Assembly: GCA_022563625.1 (NCBI GenBank) | Contig: JADFNA010000046.1 | Coordinates: 1 to 9,215, forward strand | Source of the DNA: Candidatus Zixiibacteriota bacterium | GTDB taxonomy: Bacteria; Zixibacteria; MSB-5A5; GN15; JACZUZ01 | DNA: 9,215 nt | Direction: 5' to 3' | In this document: piece by piece, positions 1 through 6,369 of the stretch | How positions within the stretch are numbered: position 1 is the first letter of the stretch | Layout of the letters: the number at the start of each line of letters is the position of its first letter | Program-made: the position numbers and the translations under genes | Notes under the pieces: model-generated | Databases searched by the model: none | Seen by the model: only the letters and a program-made list of their open reading frames with translations | Told to the model about the DNA's origin: nothing

Positions 1-352
1 CACACACATCAGGTCAAATCAATTCAAGCGCCATGCAAGCGAGATGGCGCCGATTCTGCCGGTTTACTTCCTGTTTGAGCGGCTTGTTCGGTCGATTAGA
101 CGCCGACATATAGAAAGAGGGCTTGACCCACCCATGTTATTCAATATCTTTCACACAGTTGCGCCCAGCAGGAGACACGCGACCTCTGAGTGGTATAAGA
201 TAATCCAGTCCTACGGATGGGCCTGCTCGAATCTCCCGGTAAGCTTGCTGATATTACCGAAATCGCGCTCATTCCTTCGCATGCTAGCCGACCGGCGACA
301 GGAGAGGTACGAAACGGCGTTCTTTCCCTTCACTATATCTGGAGGGTATTGA
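1..352 (+). CDS. C-terminal part of an unrecognised protein (5' end outside the window)
   Basis: The frame is open from the first bases to a TGA at 350-352, giving about 116 residues. An ATG at 44 is in frame but has no convincing ribosome binding site, so I read this as the tail of a longer gene starting left of the window. The stretch is rich in Arg and aromatic residues (FLFERLVRSIRRRHIERG near the start, ending in FFPFTISGGY). It has no transmembrane segment or motif I can assign to a family. The stop lies 3 bp before the TTG start of the phosphotransferase gene, and that gene's GGAGGG ribosome binding site sits inside the last codons here. This arrangement is typical of translational coupling and supports a real gene. 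Given the neighbours it may belong to the same glycan or amino-sugar pathway, but that is inference from position only. Confidence 0.55.
   Translation, partial: THIRSNQFKRHASEMAPILPVYFLFERLVRSIRRRHIERGLDPPMLFNIFHTVAPSRRHATSEWYKIIQSYGWACSNLPVSLLILPKSRSFLRMLADRRQERYETAFFPFTISGGY
341..346 (+). promoter_or_regulatory. Ribosome binding site supporting a TTG start
   Basis: GGAGGG lies 9 bases before TTG at 356-358. The nearest in-frame ATG (437) has no comparable site, so this motif decides the start of the phosphotransferase gene in favour of TTG. Confidence 0.6.
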
Positions 353-355
353 ACA

Positions 356-1423
356 TTGAAAACGATTCCGGCTGTCGGCGGTGGACTGGCTGCCACAGGC
401 CTGACTATTTCGAACCAAACTGTGTTGAACCAGACTATGTTGAAAATTACCGGCAATATTCCGCAAGACGATGCGCTCCCCGGGCTTGAACTCTTGCGTA
501 ATCCCGAACTATTCACCAGAACGCTCGCTCCTCTTCTGGATAATGGCTGCGGACCTTGTCGGACGCTCAATGTGCGCGTGGCAAAATACCGGCCCGGCAG
601 ACGCCTAACCGTGGAGCTGACTGTACAGGCGGGAGAGATGCAGAGGACGGTGTATGCCAAGCTGTATTACAATGATCGGGGTAAAGAGATTTTTGAGACG
701 GTTGATGCGCTGCGCCGCGTCAATAACTCTCATACACTCAGCATAATCAAACCTCTGGCGTACATAGAAAGCGCCAGGACGCTTCTTCTTGAATGCGCAA
801 CAGGAACGCCTCTCGATATTCTGCTTGGTGAAAACGCCGCTTCGGCGGAGCCTGTTGCCCAAGCCATTTGTCAACTGCACAGCCTGCCGCCTGTCAGCGC
901 CAGAATCTGGACTTACGACAATGAACTCAAGATTGTTGAGGGCCGTTTGAATGAATTGCAACAGGCCCTGCCCGAGCTGGCAACACGCACCCACACTTAT
1001 CGCCGGACTCTCGAACGAGCGCTGGCCCGCCTGACAGCGCCGGAGAAACTCTCAAACATTCACCGCGACCTGTATCCAAAAAATGCGCTGGTCAACGGGA
1101 CCGGAAGTGAGGCGCAGGTTTGGCTTTTGGATCTGGATGACATGGCGACGGGCGATCCACGAATTGACATCGGCAATCTGCTTGCAGAAGTGGAACTCGA
1201 AGGACTTGAGGGTAATCGTAATCTCGGCGCTTTCAAGGAGTGGAATAGAGTGTTTCTTTCAGCGTACATGCGTAACAACTCCGCAATTCTGGCGAGCGAA
1301 ATCGGTGTTTTCAAATCAATCACATTCGCCCGCAACAGCGGCATCAATGCCGTCAAGGAAAACCTGCGCTGGACATCCGGGCCATTGTTAGCGGCCGCGG
1401 AGAAAGCGCTCGGCCGCACATAG
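356..1423 (+). CDS. APH/choline-kinase-family small-molecule phosphotransferase
   Basis: A 355-residue protein of the aminoglycoside phosphotransferase (APH) family, which transfers the gamma-phosphate of ATP to a hydroxyl of a small molecule such as an aminoglycoside, sugar, choline or cyclitol. The Brenner catalytic motif is intact: HRDLYPKN at residues 236-243, with catalytic D238 and Mg-binding N243. The Mg-binding motif follows at D259-L-D261, and GDPRIDIGNL comes just after. K102 in VYAKLYY is a likely ATP-binding lysine of the N-lobe. The length is normal for the family. The TTG start is chosen because of the GGAGGG site; an ATG at residue 28 is the alternative. No signal peptide is apparent, so it is presumably cytoplasmic. 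It lies 3 bp after the upstream stop and 19 bp before the glycosyltransferase. Aminocyclitol pathways use kinases of this fold (StrN/StsE type), so a biosynthetic role fits the operon better than antibiotic resistance. The substrate is unknown. Confidence 0.85.
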   Translation: MKTIPAVGGGLAATGLTISNQTVLNQTMLKITGNIPQDDALPGLELLRNPELFTRTLAPLLDNGCGPCRTLNVRVAKYRPGRRLTVELTVQAGEMQRTVYAKLYYNDRGKEIFETVDALRRVNNSHTLSIIKPLAYIESARTLLLECATGTPLDILLGENAASAEPVAQAICQLHSLPPVSARIWTYDNELKIVEGRLNELQQALPELATRTHTYRRTLERALARLTAPEKLSNIHRDLYPKNALVNGTGSEAQVWLLDLDDMATGDPRIDIGNLLAEVELEGLEGNRNLGAFKEWNRVFLSAYMRNNSAILASEIGVFKSITFARNSGINAVKENLRWTSGPLLAAAEKALGRT

Positions 1424-1442
1424 AGGCGGGCCAGGACTGAAC

Positions 1443-2777
1443 ATGATGCGTATAGCTTACCTCTGCGCTGACCTCGGTATCCCATACCACGGCGGCAAAG
1501 CCGGGGCGCTGCATATGCGCCAGACAGTCAGCGCGCTGGCGAATTTTGGCCATGAAGTGTGTGTGTTTGCCACCGGTACAAACGAAGCGGGCGAGACGTG
1601 CGAGACTGGCGCAGCGGGAGCAGTCAATTCTGAGACTAATGTTACGCTCGTCCCTCTGGATAAAACGACATTCTCCGCCCAGATGCGTATACGGCGAATT
1701 ACCGACAGTCTCCTGCCGCAAAGCAGGCTGCACAAGGACATCAGGGGAGCGCTCTATTCGGAAACATTCTACGAATGCGCCATGAATATCCTGCCCCAAT
1801 GGAAACCGGATATCATCTATGAGAGACACTCTCTCTGGGGCCAGGCCGGGTTGAAAATCGCGCGCAAGCTGAATGTCCCGCATCTCCTTGAGATAAACGC
1901 CCATCTGAGCGAGGAAACTGAAGAGCGGCGCGGTTTAACGATGCTGGAATTGGCGCAGTCGATCGAGCGGCATGTCATTGAGGAGACTGATGCGGCCGTA
2001 TGTGTCTCCATCCAACTCGCGCAGAAATTGAAGAAAGACTATCAACTGTCCATGCCGATTTTGACATTGCCGGCTGGAGTTGACGTTGAAAGTTTTCGGC
2101 CGGACATCTCACCGGTGTCAGTTCGCCGGAAGTGGAATCTGGAGGACAAGTTTGTCATCGGTTTCGCAGGCAGCATGAAACTCTGGCACGGACTCGATCT
2201 TTTGTTGGAGGCGTTCCCGCGTGTACTGTATGAGGTCCCAAACGCCTGTCTCTTTTTCGTGGGGAATGCTTCGACGGAACAGGAAAACGCATTCTCGAAT
2301 ACGCCGGTTCGAGAGAGAGAAAACATAATAAGCGCAGGACAAGTGTGTCACGACCGTATGCCAGAACACCTGGCCGCGATGGATATCTGTGTTCTGCCTG
2401 GGTCAAACCAGTATGGCGCGCCAATGAAATTGTTCGAGTACATGGCCATGCGCAAACCGATAATTGCGCCTCGTTTGGATGTCATCCAGGAAGTAGTGAC
2501 TGACAATATCAGCGCGTTACTGTTTGATGAGGGTGACGTGGACCAGTTAACCCGAACATTGGTGCGCTTCGCGAAAAATCCGAAGGATGCTGATGATTTC
2601 GCCGGCGCCGCCCGCGATCAGGCGCTCGAAAAACACACAACACAGCGCCGTGCGGAATCGCTCACGCAATTTGCTGAGGAGGTTATTGCTCGTCATCGAA
2701 ATCCCGGCGGCAAAGAAACGCACAATTCGATTTATCCCACACCTCAGCCAGGGATCGCCGGCCATGGCAAAGGATAA
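1443..2777 (+). CDS. Glycosyltransferase family 4 (GT-B fold)
   Basis: A 444-residue retaining glycosyltransferase that should move a sugar from a nucleotide donor to an acceptor at the cytoplasmic side. The N-terminal Rossmann domain starts with RIAYLCADLGIPYHGGKAGA and includes YERHSLWGQAGL (residues 126-137) and LLEINAHL (148-155). The C-terminal donor-binding domain begins at about residue 237 with VIGFAGSMKLWHGLDLLLEAF. It continues with GAPMKLFEYMAMRKPIIAP, where E332 is the second Glu of the EX7E motif. The first Glu of that motif is replaced (Y324), as in the GT4 members that carry a G-[SA]-P-x-K-LFEYMA loop. Two adjacent ATGs (1443, 1446) are possible starts; AGGA at 1433-1436 serves either. 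The 3' end overlaps the dehydrogenase gene by 14 bp. Donor and acceptor cannot be predicted, but the neighbours suggest an amino-sugar or cyclitol product. Confidence 0.9.
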   Translation: MMRIAYLCADLGIPYHGGKAGALHMRQTVSALANFGHEVCVFATGTNEAGETCETGAAGAVNSETNVTLVPLDKTTFSAQMRIRRITDSLLPQSRLHKDIRGALYSETFYECAMNILPQWKPDIIYERHSLWGQAGLKIARKLNVPHLLEINAHLSEETEERRGLTMLELAQSIERHVIEETDAAVCVSIQLAQKLKKDYQLSMPILTLPAGVDVESFRPDISPVSVRRKWNLEDKFVIGFAGSMKLWHGLDLLLEAFPRVLYEVPNACLFFVGNASTEQENAFSNTPVRERENIISAGQVCHDRMPEHLAAMDICVLPGSNQYGAPMKLFEYMAMRKPIIAPRLDVIQEVVTDNISALLFDEGDVDQLTRTLVRFAKNPKDADDFAGAARDQALEKHTTQRRAESLTQFAEEVIARHRNPGGKETHNSIYPTPQPGIAGHGKG

Positions 2778-3786
2778 ACTGCGCTTTGCTCTGATCGGCT
2801 GCGGAGACGTAGGCCTGAAAAATGTTCTCGCGCTTGAAGCATCCCGTAGATGCGAACTGCGAATGATCATCGATGAGAATCCTGATGCGCTGGCGTGTTT
2901 GCCGGAAAATCTTCAGGCGAAAACCGGGACCGATGTCAGCCTGGCTTTTGAGTCCCCTGACGTGGATGCGGTCTTTATCGCCACACCCCATCACCATCAT
3001 GCGGACCTCTGCATCCGCGCCCTGCGCTCAGGAAAACATGTTGTGGTTGAAAAACCGTTAGCTCATACCCTGTCTGAGGCGAGGCGGATGTGTCAGGAAG
3101 CCGAATCAGCAAACGTTCAATTGTCGGTCTGTCATCCACGACAGTATGATGTATTGGTGCAAAAAGCCAGGGGAATGATCGAGCAGGGAAAGATAGGTAA
3201 AACGCTTCTGGTTGTTTCGAATTACTACCGCGCCAAGGGCCGGGAGTATTGGAGCGAAGGGTTGACCGGCCGGACACACTCGGAGTGGAGAATGGCCAAA
3301 CAGCAAAGCGGCGGCGGAGTATTGATGATGAACGGTGTTCACCATATTGACACTATTCTTAGCGTAATTGGAAAACGAGTGAAAAGTGTGATATCACATA
3401 GCGCAAACCTTGATTCCCCCGGAGATATTGAGGACACAGCTTCGCTGATTATGGGCCTTGATGACGGTCTGACCTGTTACCTTCAGACATGTGTCATCCC
3501 GGGGACCTCTCACAGAGTAGAGGACCGATTCATCGGGACCAAAGGCGAAATTATTATCAAACCGAAATCGCTCGAAACTCGGATACACAGTGAAAATGGG
3601 ACTGAGACACAAACTTTTGAACGCGAAGGAGAAGACAGTTCCAAGGAAATGTTCTTCGATGAGTTTGCACGCGCCACCCTTTCCGGATTGACACCCCCTT
3701 CGCCGGCCTCATACGGCCTGCAAATCATGGAAATTGTCACCGCCGCCTACAGGTCACAGGAGAGCTCGCATGTCGAACTCATCTGA
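2764..3786 (+). CDS. Gfo/Idh/MocA family NAD(P)-dependent sugar or cyclitol dehydrogenase
   Basis: A 340-residue oxidoreductase that should oxidise a hydroxyl of a sugar, nucleotide sugar or inositol to a ketone using NAD(P). The N-terminal Rossmann fold carries GCGDVG (residues 12-17). The family's EKP motif is at 96-98, with K97 the expected catalytic lysine. The C-terminal domain holds SGGGVLMMNGVHHID (182-196), in which H193 aligns with the usual catalytic His. The Asp normally four residues before it appears to be Met189, followed by Asn190; nucleotide-sugar 3-dehydrogenases of the WlbA/WbpB kind also depart from Asp there. I chose ATG 2764 because the family's N-terminal beta strand starts right after it and AGGGA lies 9 bases upstream. 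The open frame extends further upstream, but only through the glycosyltransferase gene. It overlaps the aminotransferase gene by 17 bp. Its ketone product is the natural substrate for that aminotransferase. Confidence 0.9.
   Translation: MAKDKLRFALIGCGDVGLKNVLALEASRRCELRMIIDENPDALACLPENLQAKTGTDVSLAFESPDVDAVFIATPHHHHADLCIRALRSGKHVVVEKPLAHTLSEARRMCQEAESANVQLSVCHPRQYDVLVQKARGMIEQGKIGKTLLVVSNYYRAKGREYWSEGLTGRTHSEWRMAKQQSGGGVLMMNGVHHIDTILSVIGKRVKSVISHSANLDSPGDIEDTASLIMGLDDGLTCYLQTCVIPGTSHRVEDRFIGTKGEIIIKPKSLETRIHSENGTETQTFEREGEDSSKEMFFDEFARATLSGLTPPSPASYGLQIMEIVTAAYRSQESSHVELI
3758..3764 (+). promoter_or_regulatory. Ribosome binding site deciding the aminotransferase start
   Basis: AGGAGAG inside the end of the dehydrogenase gene lies 5 bases before ATG 3770. 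It favours that start over the in-frame start codon at 3734, which would add 12 residues (PPPTGHRRAR) not typical of the family. Confidence 0.55.
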
Positions 3787-5068
3787 ACAACTGGCGCTGC
3801 ATGGAGGCGCTCCTGTTCGGACGCATCCATTGCCCTCGCAGTCGGCTCTGTCGCAGTTGAGTGAAGATACCATTGACCTGGTAGTGAAAACTCTCAAGAG
3901 TGAATCGCTGTTCAGGTACTACGGTCCCAAATTGATGGGCAATGTCCGTTTGCTTGAGCAAGAGCTGTCCCGGGATTTCGGCCAGGCCCATGCATTGGCG
4001 CTATCCTCCGGCACGGCTGCACTGAAAACCGCCCTGGCCGCCCTGGGAATTGGCCCGGGCTCTGAGGTCATTGTTCCGGCCTGCACCTTTGTCGCCTGCG
4101 CAGGAGCCGTAGTTACTTCGGGAGCGGTCCCGGTTTTCGCTGAATGCGACAAGACCCTGGGTCTCGACCCCGGGCGGCTGTCTTCTGCGCTCTCACCAAA
4201 CACCCGCGCCATACTTGTTGTCCACGTCAAGGGAGTCCCGGCCCGGATGGACATCCTGCGCAAATTTGCGGACGCGAATAATCTGCGCATTATAGAGGAC
4301 GCATCACAGGCATACGGAGCAGAGTATGCCGGACAGCGTATCGGATCCTGGGGTGACGTGACCACTGTTAGTTTTCAGCTAAACAAAACAATCAGTTCGG
4401 GAGAGGGAGGCGCGGCGCTTTTCTCCGATGACCGTCTGTATGCGCGGGCAATCATGTATCATGACCAGGGAATGTTGAGAGAGTTCAAAATGGACTCGCC
4501 GCCGGATGCGATCGTCGGAGAAAACCTGCGCATGAGCGAGATATCCGCAGCCATTCTTCTCGAACAGGTTCGAAACTCACCTGCCATGTTCAAAGACATG
4601 CGGGCGCGAAAACGCCGCATCAGACAAGCAGTCAGTTCCCTGCGCGGGCTTCAACTCAGAGAATTGACAGATGAGAGCGGTGATGATGGTTCAGCGCTTT
4701 GCATGTATTTGGAGAAACCCGGCGCGGCCCGTTTCTTTCGCAAGGCGCTAAACGCGGAAAACGTAACCTGCGAGAATCTGGCCAAATATCTGACATATTT
4801 CTATTCAGCCGTTTTCAGCCAACGCCAGGCTGTTGACCCCGGATGTTCATTCAACTGCCCGCGCAACGGGCGCAAAGTGGAATACCGCCGGGGAATGTGT
4901 CCCAATACCGAGCAGCTTCTTGAGCGGGCGGTGTGTGTGCCGCTTAGTCCTGCGCTTTCTGACGAAGACTGCGGGCAGATTGTCACTGCCATCAGCAAAG
5001 TAGCGACGCACTTGAGCGCAAACTATGACACTTCTTTCGAAGAGCGATACAGGCCTTCAAAAGTGTGA
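3770..5068 (+). CDS. DegT/DnrJ/EryC1/StrS-family PLP-dependent aminotransferase
   Basis: A 432-residue sugar or cyclitol aminotransferase that should transfer an amino group, usually from glutamate or glutamine, to a keto-sugar or keto-cyclitol. The N-terminus LALHGGAPVRTHPLP resembles the StsC/AHBA-synthase branch (scyllo-inosose and 2-deoxy-scyllo-inosose aminotransferases) and related environmental proteins. The family hallmarks are present: SSGTAALKTAL, the VPACTFVACAGAVVTSGAVPVF segment, IIEDASQAYGA with the PLP-contacting D177, and FQLNKTISSGEGGA with the internal-aldimine lysine K206. The C-terminal CPNTEQLLERAVCVPLSP is also typical. Its length is within the family range, slightly long. 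It is the last gene of the + strand run and overlaps the dehydrogenase gene by 17 bp, so the two probably act in sequence (oxidation, then amination). Its end overlaps the convergent deacetylase gene by 46 bp and I see no + strand terminator after it. The exact substrate is uncertain. Confidence 0.92.
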   Translation: MSNSSEQLALHGGAPVRTHPLPSQSALSQLSEDTIDLVVKTLKSESLFRYYGPKLMGNVRLLEQELSRDFGQAHALALSSGTAALKTALAALGIGPGSEVIVPACTFVACAGAVVTSGAVPVFAECDKTLGLDPGRLSSALSPNTRAILVVHVKGVPARMDILRKFADANNLRIIEDASQAYGAEYAGQRIGSWGDVTTVSFQLNKTISSGEGGAALFSDDRLYARAIMYHDQGMLREFKMDSPPDAIVGENLRMSEISAAILLEQVRNSPAMFKDMRARKRRIRQAVSSLRGLQLRELTDESGDDGSALCMYLEKPGAARFFRKALNAENVTCENLAKYLTYFYSAVFSQRQAVDPGCSFNCPRNGRKVEYRRGMCPNTEQLLERAVCVPLSPALSDEDCGQIVTAISKVATHLSANYDTSFEERYRPSKV

Positions 5069-5811
5069 AAAGTTACTGCGTCAATCCGGCCAAGTTCGTC
5101 CAGCAAAACGCCCAGCAGTTCACGTGAGGGTCCATCCATCAGTGCATGATGAGTTATAATTCCCAGAGGAGAAGGCCGTTTGGCCGCAGCTTTGATCTGC
5201 CTTTGAATTTCATTTACGGCAGCGCATCTGCGCTCTTTCCAGTTGTACATGTCAACCGAGACGCTGTATTCAACCAGTTGTGCGGATAATGCGGTCGGTT
5301 TCTTTGCGTTTCCCTGGCCGCCCTGTTTCAGCGACCGCGAAAATACCTTGAAACCCAGCGCTTCGAGGGCTGAAATTGTTACGTCCGACAGCCGGTTCCA
5401 GGGGGCCGAAAAGGCCTTAAACACCCCCTCGCCGAACGCTTCACAAAGTCTTTCCCGGCCATTCATCAGGTCCCCGCGCTGCTCCTCTTCAGTGCGGCTC
5501 GGGCCAAATTCATATTTGCATCGCTCGGTTCCGTAGTTGGCGTGACTGTAGCCATGCTGATGAATCTCTATCAGCCGGCGGTCCCCGCTCATAAGCGAAC
5601 TCAATAGGTCCTGAGTTTCCCGATCGAGTCCTGCGGGAGTCACTCCGACCGACACAGGAACATCACGCGCGGCGAATACATCAATCAGTTCCACCAGGCC
5701 GGTGTTATCAACACCGGTATCGTCATCACGGAAAAAGAGAGTCGAAGCGCCGCTGCGTAACAAATGCGCTATGTCCTCGGTTATAATGCGATTCTGTTCA
5801 AATGTGATCAT
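5023..5811 (-). CDS. Polysaccharide deacetylase (NodB-homology)-like hydrolase
   Basis: A protein of 262 residues, if translated from the ATG at 5811, with a NodB/CE4-like metal-dependent deacetylase fold; such enzymes remove N- or O-acetyl groups from sugars. The motifs occur in the expected order: FRDDD (residues 27-31, equivalent to TFDDG, with the base and metal Asp), HQHGYSH (84-90, supplying the metal histidines as HGYSH), FSAPWNR (motif 3) and GIITHHALMD (motif 5 His). No signal peptide is visible, so it is probably cytoplasmic, unlike cell-wall deacetylases. A GTG at 5817 would add two residues. I prefer the ATG because AGGA then sits 9 bases away rather than 3. It is convergent with the aminotransferase gene and their 3' ends overlap by 46 bp. 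Deacetylation of an N-acetyl-sugar intermediate made by the opposite-strand cluster is plausible. Specificity cannot be read. Confidence 0.85.
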   Translation of the reverse strand: MITFEQNRIITEDIAHLLRSGASTLFFRDDDTGVDNTGLVELIDVFAARDVPVSVGVTPAGLDRETQDLLSSLMSGDRRLIEIHQHGYSHANYGTERCKYEFGPSRTEEEQRGDLMNGRERLCEAFGEGVFKAFSAPWNRLSDVTISALEALGFKVFSRSLKQGGQGNAKKPTALSAQLVEYSVSVDMYNWKERRCAAVNEIQRQIKAAAKRPSPLGIITHHALMDGPSRELLGVLLDELGRIDAVTFHTFEGLYRSSKEVS

Positions 5812-5818
5812 GTTCACG

Positions 5819-5836
5819 GGTCCTTTTCACAGGACC
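5819..5836 (-). promoter_or_regulatory. Small hairpin covering the deacetylase ribosome binding site
   Basis: On the - strand GGTCC and GGACC form a 5-bp stem with an 8-base loop. The AAGGA Shine-Dalgarno sequence is partly in the loop and partly in the second arm, 9 bases before ATG 5811. It could dampen translation, but a 5-bp stem is weak and may be chance. Confidence 0.3.
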
Positions 5837-5865
5837 ATTTCATTCCAATTCTATGCTTGTTGATC

Positions 5866-5894
5866 ATTCAAGGTAACCCTCGCCTCAATGTCAA
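5866..5894 (-). promoter_or_regulatory. Candidate sigma70-type promoter of the deacetylase gene
   Basis: On the - strand a perfect TTGACA (+ strand 5889-5894) is followed after exactly 17 bases by TTGAAT (5866-5871), four of six matches to TATAAT. Transcription would start near 5859, giving a leader of about 50 bases to the ATG at 5811. The housekeeping promoter consensus of this organism is unknown, and Bacteroidota differ from it, so this is a moderate call. Confidence 0.45.
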
Positions 5895-6108
5895 AGAATA
5901 GAACATTCGGTTGCCCATGAACAGACCCGGTATCTTCTTTCGCCATTCCAAACGAGCGACTCTCTCATCGCCGTGCAAACAAATCGGGCCGTTTTGTGCT
6001 CTACAATTTCGGCATCGGGGTGCGCAACGTTCCGGCGCTCCGCGAACTCAGACCTTGAGCCGCCACAAAGGCCTTAGACCTGATCGCCTGGCGGGGCAAA
6101 TCTGAAAC
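5895..6108. other. Intergenic stretch with no recognisable gene
   Basis: Both strands carry only short open frames. The longest on the + strand (5911-6105, 64 codons, basic and Arg/Ser-rich) has no ribosome binding site and no family resemblance. I see no tRNA signature, repeat array or mobile-element end here. Confidence 0.5.
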
Positions 6109-6136
6109 TTGATCACAAAAGGGTGGCACATATAAA
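6109..6136 (+). promoter_or_regulatory. Candidate + strand promoter for the orphan small-ORF locus
   Basis: TTGATC (6109-6114) is followed after 16 bases by TATAAA (6131-6136), giving four and five of six consensus matches. A transcript would start near 6143, about 80 bases before the small ORFs. The agreement with a downstream ribosome binding site makes it more interesting than either element alone, but it is unproven. Confidence 0.35.
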
Positions 6137-6196
6137 AACGTGATTCTCTCAATCCAAGAGAGCTATTGATTGGGTCCCAGTGGCGAAATGGCGTTA

Positions 6197-6218
6197 CCAC
6201 CACTAGCTGAGGTGGAGG
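6197..6218 (+). promoter_or_regulatory. Hairpin overlapping a strong Shine-Dalgarno sequence
   Basis: CCACC (6197-6201) pairs with GGTGG (6211-6215) around a 9-base loop. The second arm runs into GGAGG (6214-6218), the ribosome binding site for the ATGs at 6222 and 6226. The stem may extend by pairing GTT (6193-6195) with AAC (6219-6221) across an internal bulge. This would occlude the site. Confidence 0.35.
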
Positions 6219-6221
6219 AAC

Positions 6222-6368
6222 ATGTATGGAACCGCATTTTTGGGAGATTATGAAAAAAGCAACAGGAGCGCCAGAGAAAAAGGGTCAACGACCCTGGCGG
6301 AGAGACAGGAATTCTCCGCCACCCATAATTGTAATCCGTTGAAAGACGGTTGGATACACTACAACTAG
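6222..6368 (+). CDS. Possible small ORF, 48 codons (alternative frame 6226-6342, 38 codons)
   Basis: ATG 6222 to TAG 6368 encodes a 48-residue peptide beginning MYGTAFLGDYEKSNR and ending DGWIHYN. It follows GGAGG by only 3 bases. A second ATG at 6226, in another frame, is 7 bases from GGAGG. It opens a 38-codon basic peptide (MEPHFWEIMKKATG at the start, PPPIIVIR at the end) that stops at 6342. Only one of these is likely to be translated, and spacing favours the second. Neither resembles a family I know, and neither has a signal peptide or transmembrane helix. The upstream promoter-like pair and hairpin support a transcribed unit. The sequence could equally be a structured RNA in which the ORFs are incidental. 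Confidence 0.25.
   Translation: MYGTAFLGDYEKSNRSAREKGSTTLAERQEFSATHNCNPLKDGWIHYN
6269..6321 (+). ncRNA. Candidate structured RNA with mutually exclusive hairpins
   Basis: Three elements compete. CGCCAG (6269-6274) can pair with CTGGCG (6294-6299), enclosing a GGGTC-AAC-GACCC mini-hairpin (6282-6294). Alternatively TGGCGGAGA (6295-6303) pairs perfectly with TCTCCGCCA (6313-6321) around a 9-base loop. Both folds use TGGCG at 6295-6299, so they exclude each other, the layout of a switch or attenuator. No U-tract follows the second stem, so it is not a classical terminator, and no + strand gene lies downstream to be controlled. It matches no riboswitch class that I recognise. Confidence 0.35.
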
Positions 6369-6369
6369 T

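Noticed and set aside
211..660. 149-codon open frame on the - strand
   Set aside because: It opposes the end of the upstream gene and the start of the kinase, whose motifs are clear. The translation is low-complexity Ser/Arg/Pro-rich, as expected of an antisense shadow.
356..1423. Aminoglycoside resistance gene
   Set aside because: The APH fold alone does not imply resistance. The gene is embedded in a biosynthetic run and does not read like a known resistance enzyme.
1353..1904. 183-codon - strand open frame opposite the glycosyltransferase start
   Set aside because: It is a shadow of two well-supported + strand genes, with no family features of its own.
2587..2763. Upstream extension of the dehydrogenase frame by 59 residues
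   Set aside because: It lies wholly inside the glycosyltransferase gene in another frame. The Rossmann fold starts right after ATG 2764, which has a suitable ribosome binding site.
6146..6162. CTCTC/GAGAG inverted repeat as a terminator or operator
   Set aside because: The stem is only 5 bp, has no T-tract, and its position is not tied to any gene end.
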